DNA of 64,000 nucleotides, taken from positions 62,001 through 126,000 of the forward strand of contig JAIUME010000009.1 of the NCBI GenBank assembly GCA_022565695.1. The letters are read 5' to 3'. Below the pieces are notes generated by a model that was given only the letters and a program-made list of their open reading frames with translations, ran no database searches and was not told the origin of the DNA. Positions 8,716 through 20,913 of this stretch are shown piece after piece (position 1 is the first letter of the stretch; each line of letters starts with the position of its first letter). The stretch comes from Alcanivorax sp. Its GTDB lineage: Bacteria > Pseudomonadota > Gammaproteobacteria > Pseudomonadales > Alcanivoracaceae. The translations under genes and the position numbers were made by a program.

Positions 8716-8904
8716 TCAGACAGGATCGCCATCCGTCGTTTTTTCATGCTGGATACGCATGTAGATTTCTTCGCGGTGCACGGCCACTTCTTTAGGGGCA
8801 TTGACGCCAATGCGAACCTGATTTCCTTTCACCCCGAGCACGGTCACGGTGACATCGTCACCGACCATCAGGGTCTCACCTACTCGCCGGGTAAGAATAA
8901 GCAT
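8716..8904 (-). CDS. csrA: Carbon storage regulator CsrA/RsmA
   Basis: 62 residues starting [17 protein letters not shown], the invariant CsrA N-terminus, with the RNA-binding VHREEIY segment at about residues 42-48. The start at 8904 follows a perfect ribosome site (CCAGGAGGG); an upstream in-frame extension is not needed. The protein is a homodimeric post-transcriptional regulator that binds GGA motifs in mRNA leaders and is sequestered by small RNAs such as RsmZ. A candidate RsmZ lies at 46.6-46.7 kb in this window. Gene order lysC-csrA-tRNA-Ser is conserved in gammaproteobacteria. Confidence 0.97.
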   Translation of the reverse strand: MLILTRRVGETLMVGDDVTVTVLGVKGNQVRIGVNAPKEVAVHREEIYMRIQHEKTTDGDPV

Positions 8905-9090
8905 AACAATCCCTCCTGGGTCCTTTCGGTCAATAATGAGCGCAATCCGTTTCCCGGAGGCCCTGTGCAACCATGCTTGGTCCTTGGCATGGTACCTTTG
9001 CAGGCACTACCGCACGCAGCCTACGGGGCGGGGGACATATTATGCAATATGCCACTCCTGATGTCTCGCTGCCAGTATTGACAGAAAAGA

Positions 9091-10323
9091 TCAGGCACTG
9101 GCAGGGTCCTTGTCCAGTTCGAAGGCGGAATGCAGGGCGCGCACGGCCAGTTCCAGGTACTTCTCGGCGATGACCACAGACACCTTGATCTCGGAGGTGG
9201 AGATCATCTCGATGTTGATGCCCTCCACGGCCAGGGCCTCGAACATCTTGCTGGCCACGCCGGCGTGGGAGCGCATGCCGACGCCCACCAGGGACACCTT
9301 GGCGATCTTGTCATCGCCAATGATCTCCGGGTTGCCCAGTTCTTTGGAGGCGTTGCGCAGGGCTTCCTGGGCACGCTTGAAGTCGTTGCGGTGCACGGTG
9401 AAGGTGAAGTCGGCAGCGCCGTCCTTCCCCACGTTCTGCACGATCATGTCCACTTCGATGTTCGCCGCGCTGACCGGGCCGAGGATCTTGTAGGCGATGC
9501 CCGGGGTATCCGGGGCGCCGCGCACGATGATCTTGGCTTCATCACGGGTAAAGGCAATCCCGGAAATAACCGGCTTTTCCATATCAACCTCGTCTTCGAC
9601 GGTAATCAGAGTGCCGGGGCCGTCCTTGAAGCTGGACAGGACGCGCAACGGCACATTGTATTTGCCCGCAAACTCCACAGAGCGGATCTGCAGCACCTTG
9701 GAACCCTGGCTGGCCATCTCCAGCATTTCTTCAAAGGTGATGGTGTCCAGGCGACGGGCGTTGTCCACAACCCGGGGATCGGTGGTATAGACCCCGTCCA
9801 CGTCGGTGTAGATCTGGCATTCGTCTGCCTTGAGCGCGGCAGCCAGGGCCACGGCGGTGGTGTCAGAACCACCCCGGCCGAGGGTCGTGATGTTGCCCTC
9901 GGCATCCACGCCCTGGAAGCCCGCGACAACGACGACGCGCCCGGCATCCAGGTCTGCGCGCATGCGGTGGGCATCGATGTCCTCAATGCGCGCCTTGGTG
10001 TGGTAGTTATCGGTGAGGATGCGCACCTGGCCGCCGGTGTAGGAACGGGCTGCCTGACCGCGCTCGTTCAGCGCCATGCTCAACAGGGCGATGGTCACCT
10101 GCTCGCCGGTGGAGACGAGCACATCGAGCTCCCGAGGCGTGGGCTGCTGGGAAATGCTGCCCGCCAGTTCCAGCAGGCGGTTAGTCTCGCCGCTCATGGC
10201 GGAGACGACCACGACGACATCGTCGCCACGCTCGCGAAAGCCCGCCACCTTCTCGGCAACGGCCTGAATTCGCTCGGCAGTACCCACGGAGGTGCCGCCG
10301 TATTTCTGCACAATAAGGGCCAT
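9091..10323 (-). CDS. lysC: Aspartate kinase
   Basis: 410 residues, a monofunctional class II aspartokinase. It catalyses ATP-dependent phosphorylation of L-aspartate, the first step to lysine, threonine and methionine. The N-terminus [14 protein letters not shown] is the kinase signature. [16 protein letters not shown] (about residue 150) is the amino-acid-kinase core, and two ACT domains in the last 150 residues mediate feedback control. The start at 10323 is chosen because the protein family begins there. Members often contain an internal start giving a separate beta subunit; this was not tested. It lies between csrA and alaS, as expected. Confidence 0.97.
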   Translation of the reverse strand: MALIVQKYGGTSVGTAERIQAVAEKVAGFRERGDDVVVVVSAMSGETNRLLELAGSISQQPTPRELDVLVSTGEQVTIALLSMALNERGQAARSYTGGQVRILTDNYHTKARIEDIDAHRMRADLDAGRVVVVAGFQGVDAEGNITTLGRGGSDTTAVALAAALKADECQIYTDVDGVYTTDPRVVDNARRLDTITFEEMLEMASQGSKVLQIRSVEFAGKYNVPLRVLSSFKDGPGTLITVEDEVDMEKPVISGIAFTRDEAKIIVRGAPDTPGIAYKILGPVSAANIEVDMIVQNVGKDGAADFTFTVHRNDFKRAQEALRNASKELGNPEIIGDDKIAKVSLVGVGMRSHAGVASKMFEALAVEGINIEMISTSEIKVSVVIAEKYLELAVRALHSAFELDKDPASA

Positions 10324-10454
10324 AAAGGGAACCAATCCGCAAAAAAGAACGGCGTACTTTACCATCTCGACGGGAAGGTTGCATGAGGGGCTGGCGGGCT
10401 ATCGGTGAGAATCCGTCAAATATTCTGTGCAACAGGCAACAGGTCGCAGGAGAG

Positions 10455-10498
10455 CAAGACAGCCCCGGGCAGCGTCTATGCGTCCCGGGGCTGTCTTG
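10455..10498. terminator. Perfect 15-bp inverted repeat between alaS and lysC
   Basis: CAAGACAGCCCCGGG (10455-10469) is the exact reverse complement of 10484-10498, with a 14-nt loop. It lies just after the alaS stop on the minus strand. There is no T-run, so it is either a terminator lacking the U tract or an mRNA-stabilising structure ending the alaS transcript. Confidence 0.5.
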
Positions 10499-10531
10499 TG
10501 GCGACCATGTGGGCCGTCAGGGAATGAGCGT

Positions 10532-13135
<2,604 letters not shown>

Positions 13136-13251
13136 AAGTCTCGCAGCACAGTGACAAGGATTCAGGGACCGGCAGTATACCGGGGACTGGCCTGCGATTC
13201 GATTGTCTGTGGAAATCGTCTGGGGAAATTGTCTGGGAGCCGATGCCCGGC

Positions 13252-13812
13252 TCAGTGATCCTGGCTGTGATGCTCGTCGTACTCGGCGGCGGGCACATCC
13301 AGGGCGGCGAAACATTGATCACCGGTAAAACCGCGATATTGCAGAAACCGCAGCTGGCGGGCCTTCTCTTTCATGTCGGCGGGAGGTGTGGCACCAAATC
13401 GGCGGCGCCGGAGATCGGCGGCAAGGGCAAACCAGTCGCAGCCGCCCTCCTCTGCATCAGTGATGGCCTGCTCAGCCAGATCGCTGGCGATGCCCTGCTG
13501 CTGGAGCACCTGCCGAATCCGCAGCGCCCCCTGGCCACGCTCGATGCGGCTGCGCACCAGCATGCCGGCGTAACGGGGGTCGTTGAGGAAATTCATCTCT
13601 TCCAGCCAGTCCAGCACCGGCTCCACCGGGGCGCCGTCGCCGAACTTGCGCCGCAGGCGCCCGGCCAGCTCGGCACGGGCAAACTCTCGCCGGCCGAGCA
13701 TGTTGAGCGCTGTGCTGCGCAGATCACCTTCGGAGGCGGGCTCGCGCTCGCTGTCTCCGTTCGGCTCTCCATCGCGCCCTGCCCTGCGCCCCCAGCGTGC
13801 GGAGCCTGCCAC
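13252..13812 (-). CDS. recX: Regulatory protein RecX
   Basis: 186 residues, slightly longer than usual because of a charged N-terminal extension. RecX features: [23 protein letters not shown], the [24 protein letters not shown] block, and [10 protein letters not shown] with [13 protein letters not shown] near the C-terminus, i.e. three repeated helical modules. The start used is a GTG five bases after the recA stop, so translation is probably coupled. RecX limits RecA filament extension. Confidence 0.93.
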   Translation of the reverse strand: MAGSARWGRRAGRDGEPNGDSEREPASEGDLRSTALNMLGRREFARAELAGRLRRKFGDGAPVEPVLDWLEEMNFLNDPRYAGMLVRSRIERGQGALRIRQVLQQQGIASDLAEQAITDAEEGGCDWFALAADLRRRRFGATPPADMKEKARQLRFLQYRGFTGDQCFAALDVPAAEYDEHHSQDH

Positions 13813-13817
13813 CGATC

Positions 13818-14861
13818 TTACTCTTCGGTGGCTTCAGTCTCGGCAGCTTCCGCTACCGGCTCACGGGGTGCCAGTGGCGGCAGCAGCTTGGCGCGAATCT
13901 GGGCTTCCACTTCGTTGGCGATGGCCGGGTTCTCACGCAGGAAGTCGCAGGCGTTCTGCTTGCCCTGGCCGATCTTGTCGCCGTTATAGGCATACCAGGC
14001 GCCGGACTTGTCGATCATGCCCAGCTGCACGCCCATATCCAGAATTTCGCCCAGGTTGTTGATGCCGCTGCCGTAGAGAATCTGGAACTCGGCCTGTTTG
14101 AACGGCGGTGACACCTTGTTCTTGACCACTTTGACCCGGGTCTCGTTACCTACCACTTCGTCGCCCTGCTTGACGGCACCGATGCGGCGGATATCCAGAC
14201 GGACAGAGGAGTAGAACTTGAGGGCGTTACCGCCGGTGGTGGTTTCCGGGTTGCCGAACATGACGCCGATCTTCATCCGGATCTGGTTGATGAACACCAC
14301 CAGACAGTTGGCATTCTTCACGGAACCGGTGATCTTGCGCAGCGCCTGACTCATCAGACGGGCCTGAACACCCACGTGGTGGTCGCCCATTTCGCCTTCG
14401 ATTTCAGCCTTCGGCACCAGAGCGGCGACGGAATCCACCACCACCATGTCCACGGCGCCGGAGCGCACCAGCATGTCGGTGATTTCCAGGGCCTGCTCGC
14501 CGGTATCCGGCTGAGACACAATCAGGTCTGCCACGTTGACGCCCAGCTTCTCGGCGTAATCCGGGTCCAGCGCGTGCTCGGCATCGATAAAGGCGCAGGT
14601 CGCGCCCTGCTTCTGGGCCTGGGCGATGGTGGAGAGTGTCAGTGTAGTTTTACCGGAGGATTCAGGGCCGTAAATCTCGACAATCCGGCCCTTCGGCAGG
14701 CCGCCAATGCCCAGCGCCACATCCAGGCCGAGGGAGCCGGTGGAAATGGAGGGCATGCGCTCTCGCTTCTGGTCACCCATGCGCATGACAGAACCTTTAC
14801 CGAACTGACGCTCGATCTGGGAAAGTGCCGCGCCGAGTGCCTTTGCCTTGTTGTCGTCCAT
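13818..14861 (-). CDS. recA: Recombinase RecA
   Basis: 347 residues. Walker [11 protein letters not shown] lies at about residues 66-75, followed by the highly conserved [15 protein letters not shown] and [18 protein letters not shown]. The acidic tail ([10 protein letters not shown]) is typical. The start is the ATG at 14861, preceded by a GAGGATTC ribosome site. It performs strand exchange and LexA co-cleavage. A perfect-core LexA box lies 79 bp upstream of the start codon. recX follows in the same operon. Confidence 0.98.
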   Translation of the reverse strand: MDDNKAKALGAALSQIERQFGKGSVMRMGDQKRERMPSISTGSLGLDVALGIGGLPKGRIVEIYGPESSGKTTLTLSTIAQAQKQGATCAFIDAEHALDPDYAEKLGVNVADLIVSQPDTGEQALEITDMLVRSGAVDMVVVDSVAALVPKAEIEGEMGDHHVGVQARLMSQALRKITGSVKNANCLVVFINQIRMKIGVMFGNPETTTGGNALKFYSSVRLDIRRIGAVKQGDEVVGNETRVKVVKNKVSPPFKQAEFQILYGSGINNLGEILDMGVQLGMIDKSGAWYAYNGDKIGQGKQNACDFLRENPAIANEVEAQIRAKLLPPLAPREPVAEAAETEATEE

Positions 14862-14939
14862 TGCCGAATCCTCGTCTGATCTGAATGTATGCTTTGAATG
14901 TCGTGGTGAGCCCGCAGCGCGAACTGACCTTAAAGGCAG

Positions 14940-14959
14940 TACTGACTCAATGAACAGTA
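14940..14959 (-). promoter_or_regulatory. LexA (SOS) box upstream of recA
   Basis: TACTGACTCAATGAACAGTA matches TACTG-N10-CAGTA, the gammaproteobacterial SOS box core (CTG at 14942-14944, CAG at 14955-14957). It is framed by further inverted symmetry (GGCAG before, CTGCC after). The position upstream of recA fits LexA repression. Confidence 0.85.
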
Positions 14960-15010
14960 TTCTGCCTGTGTCGCCGGAACCCTGCAACCCCCTGATAGAA
15001 ATAGCCCGGA

Positions 15011-15505
15011 TCAGGCTACCGGTACCCGCGTCAGGATGCCTTCCAGCGCCGTGGTCACCGTGGCGGCACGCACTGCCGCCCGGTCGCCGCTGAACACCTG
15101 CCGCAGCACCTCGGTGCCCTGGCCACGCCGGGCCCAGGCAAACCAGACCGTGCCCACCGGCTTGTCGGTACTGCCGCCGTCCGGGCCAGCAATCCCGCTG
15201 ACCGCCACGGCGATATCCACCGGGCTGCGCGCCAGCACCCCTTCGGCCATGGCCCGCACCGTTGGCTCGCTGACCGCCCCGTGGGCCGCCAACACCGCTT
15301 CGGGCACGCCCAGCAGGCGCATCTTGGCCTCATTGGAGTAGGTCACGAAGCCGCTGTCGAGCCAGCCGGAGCTGCCGGCGATGTCGGTCACGGCCGCCGC
15401 GATGCCACCGCCGGTGCAGGACTCCGCCGTGGCCATTGTCCAGCCCGCTGCGTTCAGTGCAAGCCCGGTACGTCGGGCAAGGTCCATGTTCATTTCGTTA
15501 TGCAT
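15011..15505 (-). CDS. pncC: Nicotinamide-nucleotide amidohydrolase PncC (CinA C-terminal type)
   Basis: About 164 residues. The PncC core is clear: [22 protein letters not shown] (catalytic Ser/Lys region), [30 protein letters not shown] and a C-terminal helix. This is the stand-alone deamidase that converts NMN to nicotinic acid mononucleotide. Candidate starts at 15505, 15493 and 15487 are in frame; 15505 is preceded at a rather long distance by GGAG. It lies directly upstream of recA, the classical cinA-recA neighbourhood. Confidence 0.9.
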   Translation of the reverse strand: MHNEMNMDLARRTGLALNAAGWTMATAESCTGGGIAAAVTDIAGSSGWLDSGFVTYSNEAKMRLLGVPEAVLAAHGAVSEPTVRAMAEGVLARSPVDIAVAVSGIAGPDGGSTDKPVGTVWFAWARRGQGTEVLRQVFSGDRAAVRAATVTTALEGILTRVPVA

Positions 15506-15614
15506 GGTGCGTCGCATCTCCGTGATCCAGACCGGGAAAAGCATAGCGCGTAGCGCTGGATGCGTATGCAGGAAATCGGCCTCGGATCGCGTCAGTGTTT
15601 TGCCAGAAAAATCG

Positions 15615-16517
15615 TCAGTCCTCGTCAAAGGAGGCATAGAAGGCGACCATGTGATCAATAAAGGCCCGTACCGACGGCAGCAGGCCACGTCGCGAGGGAT
15701 AGACCGCATGAATGATATCGCGCTGCGGCATCCAGTCCGGCATCACCCGCACCAGGCTGCCACGCTCTATCGGCGCCTGCACCATCAGTGCGGGCAGGTG
15801 AATCAAACCCAGCCCCGCCTCCGCCGCGCGGCACAATGTCATCATGTCGGTGGTCACCAGCCGTGGCCGATGCGACACCTCGACGCGCTCGCCGCCCGGG
15901 CCCTCAAAGACCCAGACATGCTCGGACTGAGGCGGCCCCCAGCCCAGTGTCGGCCAGCGATCCAGGCCCTGCGGCGACGCCAGGGGACCATGCGCCGCCA
16001 CCAGATCGGGGCTGGCCACGAGGCACCGTCCCCGGTCTGACAGGATGCGTGTCACCAGTTCGCTGTCCTCCAGCTCGGGGCGCGCCCGCAACGCCACGTC
16101 TACCCCTTCGGCCAGCACATCCACGCGCCGGTTGGTGGCTTCCAGATGCACGGTCACCTGCGGGTACAGGCGCATGAAGTCCGCCAGCAGGGTGCTGATA
16201 TGCACGTGCAACAAAGTGGTCGGGCACGTCACCCGGATCACACCGCGCGGCTCGGCCTGCACCGCTTCGATGGACTCCTGGGCCGCCTCGGCCTCCACCA
16301 GCATCGCCCGGCAATGGGAATAGTAGGTCTGGCCAACGTCGGTCATGGAAAAGTGGCGCGTGGAGCGTCTGATCAGGCGCACTCCCAGACGCTCTTCCAG
16401 CGCCGCAATGCGGCGGCTCAACTTCGACTTGGGCACGCAGATGGCCCTCGAGGCGGGCGCAAAGCCGCCGTGGTCCACCACCTGCACGTAGTAATAGAGG
16501 TCGTTCAGGTCCTGCAT
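15615..16517 (-). CDS. LysR-family transcriptional regulator
   Basis: 300 residues. The N-terminal winged helix-turn-helix (FAPASRAICVPKSKLSRRIAALEERLGVRLI, about residues 19-49) is followed by a type 2 periplasmic-binding-like effector domain. It is divergent from the pirin gene with a 125-bp shared promoter region, the usual layout for a LysR regulator of its neighbour. The probable targets are the pirin-hydrolase-Rieske/GltS-bestrophin genes (inference). The effector is unknown. Confidence 0.92.
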   Translation of the reverse strand: MQDLNDLYYYVQVVDHGGFAPASRAICVPKSKLSRRIAALEERLGVRLIRRSTRHFSMTDVGQTYYSHCRAMLVEAEAAQESIEAVQAEPRGVIRVTCPTTLLHVHISTLLADFMRLYPQVTVHLEATNRRVDVLAEGVDVALRARPELEDSELVTRILSDRGRCLVASPDLVAAHGPLASPQGLDRWPTLGWGPPQSEHVWVFEGPGGERVEVSHRPRLVTTDMMTLCRAAEAGLGLIHLPALMVQAPIERGSLVRVMPDWMPQRDIIHAVYPSRRGLLPSVRAFIDHMVAFYASFDED

Positions 16518-16642
16518 GGCCGCTCACCGTTCTATAAATGAAACACTGATACTCAAAATCGCATACTACACGACCTTTACCAACACCAATAGGATGACCC
16601 TTACAACACATGCTCAGCACACATGCTCACCAGGAGGGCGCC

Positions 16643-17503
16643 ATGAAACGCGTACAAGGTATCTACTCCGCCCCCGGCCGCCACTGGGTCGGCAACGGCT
16701 TCCCGGTGCGTTCGCTGTTTGATTATCAGGGGCGCGCCGACAGCAGAAGCCCGTTTCTGCTGCTGGATTATGCGGGCCCGGCCCGGTTTCCGGCCGCCGA
16801 GCGCCCCCGTGGCGTGGGCCAGCATCCGCACCGTGGCTTCGAGACGGTGACGGTGGTCTATGCCGGCGAAGTGGCACACCGCGACTCCACTGGCGAAGGC
16901 GGCATTATCGGCCCCGGCGACGTGCAGTGGATGACCGCGGGCCACGGCATTATCCACGAGGAGTTCCATTCGCCGGCGTTTACCGCCAGCGGCGGTGATC
17001 TGGAAATGGTGCAGTTGTGGGTCAACCTGCCCGCCAAAGACAAGCTCACCCCGGCCGGCTATCAGGGGCTACTCGATGCTGATATCCCGCGCCTCGCGCT
17101 GGCCGAGGGTAAGGCGCAGTTGCGCATTATCGCTGGTGAATACGCCGACGAGCGCGGCCCGGCACGGACCTTTACGCCGGTCAACCTGTGGGACCTGTCG
17201 CTGGAGGCCGGTGCCGATCTGAATCTGGCGCTGCCCGCCGGGCACACCAGCATGATCGCCCTGTTGAAAGGCACGGTGCTGGTGAACGGCGACCTGGCGC
17301 GCGAGGTGTCACTGATCGAACTCAGCCGCGACGGCGATGCGGTGCGACTGCAGGCCAACAACGACGCGAAGCTGCTGGTGATGACCGGCGAACCGCTGGG
17401 CGAGCCCGTGGTGGGTCATGGCCCCTTCGTTATGAACAGTGTCGAGGAAATCGATCAGGCCATCCGTGATTACCAGCATGGCGCCTTCGGTCGTATCGAC
17501 TGA
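16643..17503 (+). CDS. Pirin family protein
   Basis: 286 residues, a bicupin. Pirin N-terminal signature: metal-site histidines in GVGQHPHRGFETVT and the glutamate region of GDVQWMTAGHGIIHEE. The C-terminal pirin domain includes the VNLWDLSLEAGADL region. The start at 16643 has a strong AGGAGGGCGCC ribosome site. Pirins are iron-binding proteins; some show quercetinase activity. It is first in a run of four same-strand genes. Confidence 0.92.
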   Translation: MKRVQGIYSAPGRHWVGNGFPVRSLFDYQGRADSRSPFLLLDYAGPARFPAAERPRGVGQHPHRGFETVTVVYAGEVAHRDSTGEGGIIGPGDVQWMTAGHGIIHEEFHSPAFTASGGDLEMVQLWVNLPAKDKLTPAGYQGLLDADIPRLALAEGKAQLRIIAGEYADERGPARTFTPVNLWDLSLEAGADLNLALPAGHTSMIALLKGTVLVNGDLAREVSLIELSRDGDAVRLQANNDAKLLVMTGEPLGEPVVGHGPFVMNSVEEIDQAIRDYQHGAFGRID

Positions 17504-17538
17504 AGGCCGCACGCATTTATCAACCACCAAGGAGAAAC

Positions 17539-18162
17539 ATGATGTCTTTCAAATACAACCGCCTGAACAAGGATGATGTCGCCCTGCTGCTGGTCGACCA
17601 CCAGGCCGGTCTGCTGTCGCTGGTGCGGGACTTCAGCCCGGATGACTTCAAGAACAACGTGCTGGCCCTGGGCGATATCGCCCGGTTTTTCGAGATCCCG
17701 ACGATTTTGACCACCAGCTTTGAAGACGGCCCCAATGGCCCGATGGTGCCGGAACTGAAAGAAATGTTCCCGAAAGCGCCCTACTTCGCCCGCCCGGGCC
17801 AGATCAATGCCTGGGACAACGAAGACTTCGTCAAGGCCGTGAAGGCCACCGGCAAGAAGCAGCTGCTGGTCGCTGGCGTGGTCACCGAAGTGTGCGTGTC
17901 GTTCCCGGTGCTGTCGGCACTGGAAGAAGGCTTCGAGGTGTTTGTGGTCACCGACGCCTCTGGCACCTTCAACCAGACCACCCGTGAAGCTGCCTGGAGC
18001 CGCATGGAACAGGCCGGTGCCCAGCTGATGACCTGGTTTGCGGTGGGTTGCGAGCTGCACCGCGACTGGCGCAACGACATCGAGGGCTTCGGCGGCCTGC
18101 TGGCCGGTCACCTGCCGGCCTACGCCAACCTGATCCAGAGCTACACCGCCGCCAAAGGCTGA
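17539..18162 (+). CDS. Isochorismatase-family hydrolase (YcaC-like)
   Basis: 207 residues. Family features: LLLVDHQAGLLSLV (catalytic Asp), a conserved Lys region around VKATGKKQLLVAG, and the nucleophilic Cys in GVVTEVCVSFPVLSALEEGFEVFVVTDASG. The family hydrolyses C-N or ester bonds. YcaC-like members have unknown substrates. It follows pirin by 35 bp with AAGGAGAAAC before the ATG. Confidence 0.92.
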   Translation: MMSFKYNRLNKDDVALLLVDHQAGLLSLVRDFSPDDFKNNVLALGDIARFFEIPTILTTSFEDGPNGPMVPELKEMFPKAPYFARPGQINAWDNEDFVKAVKATGKKQLLVAGVVTEVCVSFPVLSALEEGFEVFVVTDASGTFNQTTREAAWSRMEQAGAQLMTWFAVGCELHRDWRNDIEGFGGLLAGHLPAYANLIQSYTAAKG

Positions 18163-18245
18163 TAAGCTTGAAACACTTCACTGCACCGGCCGCGCATGCG
18201 GCCGGCTGCATTGGCATGAGCCCAACCCCGGGAAGGATCGCTCTC

Positions 18246-19880
18246 ATGAACAAAGTCAAAGTCGCCGACTGGGCGCAACTGCAACCGGAAGTCCCGTTTC
18301 GTGCCCGTGTCGCCAATGTCGATCTGATCGTGATCCGCTGGCCGGACGCCGAAGAGGTCTCGGTACTGTTTGGCCGTTGCCGCCATCGCGGCGCCTTGAT
18401 GGCGGATGGCGCGGTGAGCGGCGACACCGTGCAATGCACCTTGCACGGTTCCACTTACCGCTATCGCAGCGGCCGCAATGTTCATTATCCGGGCGTTGAT
18501 CTGCAACGCTTCCAGGCCTGGATCGAGGGCGGTGCCGTCTGGGTGGATGAAGAGGAGATTGCAGCCTGGGAGCAGAAAAACCCGCAGAAATATGATCGCG
18601 ATGCCTACCTGGGCGACTACGCCGACTTCAAGGGCACCGAAGACGAACCCCACGTCAAGATGATTCAGAGCCTGGCCGAGCACGGTCTGGAAAAGGTGGG
18701 CCACCATGGCCCCATGGCGGCCATGGGCGTACCCGCCCACACCCTGCCCCGCTGGGACGATCTGCAACTGCTTACCGCCCAGTTGCAACGGCCCCCGCTG
18801 CTGGACGACGAGCCCGTAGGCACTGACGTGGTGATCGGGCCCAACAGCCGCAAGCCGCTGCGCCTGGAAACACCGCTGATGGTGTCTGACATGAGTTTTG
18901 GTGCGCTGTCAGAGGAAGCCAAGCTGGCCCTGTCCATGGGCGCCGAACTGGCGGGCACCGGCATCTGCTCCGGCGAAGGCGGCATGCTGGACGGCGAACA
19001 GGCCGCCAACAGCCGCTACTTCTATGAACTGGCTTCGGCCCGCTTCGGCTTCAGCATGGACAAGGTGCAGCGCTGCCAGGCGTTCCATTTCAAGGGCGGC
19101 CAGGCGGCCAAGACCGGCACCGGCGGGCACCTGCCCGGTAACAAGGTGGTGGGGCGCATCGCGGAAGTGCGGGGCTTGCAGCCCGGCGAGTCCGCCGTGT
19201 CCCCGGCGCGTTTTCCGGACTGGACCACACCGGCGGATTACCGCGACTTCGCGGAGCAGGTGCGTGAGGCCACCGGCGGCATTCCCATCGGCTTCAAGCT
19301 CTCGGCCCAGCATATCGAGCGTGATATCGACGCCGCCCTGGAGGCCACGGCCGACTACATCATTCTCGACGGCCGTGGCGGCGGCACCGGGGCAGCGCCC
19401 ACGCTGTTTCGCGACAACATTTCCGTGCCCACCATTCCCGCCCTGGCGCGCGCCCGGCGGCATCTGGATCGCTGCCAGCGTCCGGATGTGACGCTGGTGA
19501 TCACCGGCGGCCTGCGCCTGCCCGCAGACTTCATCAAGGCACTGGCGCTGGGCGCTGATGTGGTGGCGCTGTCCAACTCGGCCCTGCAAGCCATCGGCTG
19601 CCTGGGGATGCGCGCCTGCAACAGCAACAACTGCCCGGTGGGCATCGCCACCCAGAAAGCCGACCTGCGTCAGCGCCTGGAAGTGGAACGCTCGGCCCGC
19701 CGGCTGGCCAATTTCCTGCACGCCTCGACAGAACTGATGCAGGTCATGGCCCGCGCCTGCGGTCATCGCCATGTGGCCGACTTCAATGCGGATGACCTGA
19801 CCACCTGGAAGCGGGACATGGCTGATCTCGCCGGCGTGGCCTTTGGTGGAGTGGGTGTTGGTGGAGCAGGCGCCGCATGA
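18246..19880 (+). CDS. Rieske [2Fe-2S] / FMN glutamate-synthase-like fusion protein
   Basis: 544 residues. The N-terminal Rieske-type domain has CRHRG and, about 20 residues later, CTLHG (two Cys, two His cluster ligands). The C-terminal half is the FMN-binding domain of glutamate synthase large subunit: PLMVSDMSFGALS, GICSGEGGML, QAAKTGTGGHLPG, DGRGGGTGAAP, and CNSNNCPVGIATQ, the last supplying iron-sulfur Cys. There is no glutaminase domain, so it is not a true GltB. It is likely an oxidoreductase with unknown substrate. The start at 18246 has GGAAGGATC upstream. It overlaps the bestrophin gene by 4 bp, so the two are coupled. Confidence 0.9.
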   Translation: MNKVKVADWAQLQPEVPFRARVANVDLIVIRWPDAEEVSVLFGRCRHRGALMADGAVSGDTVQCTLHGSTYRYRSGRNVHYPGVDLQRFQAWIEGGAVWVDEEEIAAWEQKNPQKYDRDAYLGDYADFKGTEDEPHVKMIQSLAEHGLEKVGHHGPMAAMGVPAHTLPRWDDLQLLTAQLQRPPLLDDEPVGTDVVIGPNSRKPLRLETPLMVSDMSFGALSEEAKLALSMGAELAGTGICSGEGGMLDGEQAANSRYFYELASARFGFSMDKVQRCQAFHFKGGQAAKTGTGGHLPGNKVVGRIAEVRGLQPGESAVSPARFPDWTTPADYRDFAEQVREATGGIPIGFKLSAQHIERDIDAALEATADYIILDGRGGGTGAAPTLFRDNISVPTIPALARARRHLDRCQRPDVTLVITGGLRLPADFIKALALGADVVALSNSALQAIGCLGMRACNSNNCPVGIATQKADLRQRLEVERSARRLANFLHASTELMQVMARACGHRHVADFNADDLTTWKRDMADLAGVAFGGVGVGGAGAA

Positions 19881-20770
19881 TCGTCACCAACCGGATTTCG
19901 CTGCGCAAGCTGGTCGGCTTTACCTGGCCGCAACTGCTGATCCTGCTGGTTTTTACCGTGCTGGCGTGCAGCGCTATCCGGCTGGTACCGCAGGAGCTGC
20001 TCAAGGCACTGTCGTTTGCCACCGGTTTTCTGGGTACGGCACTGGCGTTTCTGATCGGCTTTCGCAACAACACCGCCTATGGCCGCTGGTGGGAAGCGCA
20101 TAAGATCTGGTCTGCCCTGAAATATGAAACCCGCAACTTCGGTCTGCTGGTGCAGAGCCTGAGCCAGGCCGATGCGACCACCCAGCGGCAACTGCTGCAC
20201 CGCCAGGCGGCCTTCGCCTGGCGCCTGAACCGCTTCCTGCGTCGGCAGCCCGCTGGCGCCGAGGAAGCGGGCCTGCTGGGCAAGGAGGAAGCGGCGCAGA
20301 TCGAAACCCGGCAGAACCCACCGCTGGCGATTCTCGATCTGCAAAACCAGACCCTGCGACAACTGGCCGCCGACGGCCACCTGGACAGCTACCGGCTGGT
20401 GACGTTGACCGACCGGCTGACCCGCTTCAATGAGGCACTCGGCAGCTGCGAGCGACTGAAAAAAACACCTTTCCCGATGCAGTACACATGGTTCATGCGC
20501 TACACCCTGGTGGTGTTCCTGTTCCTGCTGCCCATCAGCCTGGCGGGGCATCTGGGCTACTGGAGCCTGCCATTTTCGCTGATCATCGGCTGCGCCTACA
20601 TCATGCTGGAATACGTAGGCCGCTATATCGAGACGCCGTTTGAAAACCAGGTCAACGATGTGCCGATGGACTATATCTCCCGCACCGTGGAAATTGATCT
20701 GCGCCAGTTGCTGGGCGAAACCGAGTTGCCGCCGCCGATCAAGCCGCAGGGATTGGGCTACCTTTACTGA
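19877..20770 (+). CDS. Bestrophin family ion channel
   Basis: 297 residues. Two N-terminal membrane segments (about residues 16-60) precede the bestrophin signature GFRNNTAYGRWWEA. Later helices include FMRYTLVVFLFLLPISL and SLPFSLIIGCAYIMLEYVG, then the conserved IETPFENQVNDVPMDYI motif. Bacterial bestrophins form pentameric channels for anions or cations. Its ATG overlaps the stop of the Rieske/GltS-like gene, implying a functional link that I cannot explain from known biology. Confidence 0.92.
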   Translation: MIVTNRISLRKLVGFTWPQLLILLVFTVLACSAIRLVPQELLKALSFATGFLGTALAFLIGFRNNTAYGRWWEAHKIWSALKYETRNFGLLVQSLSQADATTQRQLLHRQAAFAWRLNRFLRRQPAGAEEAGLLGKEEAAQIETRQNPPLAILDLQNQTLRQLAADGHLDSYRLVTLTDRLTRFNEALGSCERLKKTPFPMQYTWFMRYTLVVFLFLLPISLAGHLGYWSLPFSLIIGCAYIMLEYVGRYIETPFENQVNDVPMDYISRTVEIDLRQLLGETELPPPIKPQGLGYLY

Positions 20771-20913
20771 CGACGCTACTGAAGCCCCCGCCTGCTGTCA
20801 TCCAGTGAACAAGGGTCCACTGGCCCGCCAGTCATCCGATAGCGCTTTATCTGGTACGGTCGTTCATGTAAACAAACGGCAGCTTAAAACAATAACACCA
20901 GGGGGACTCTCTC

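Noticed and set aside
9130-10386. Long plus-strand open frame opposite lysC
   Set aside because: It is the antisense of a clearly conserved aspartokinase; composition is His/Gly/Ala-rich shadow sequence with no domain.
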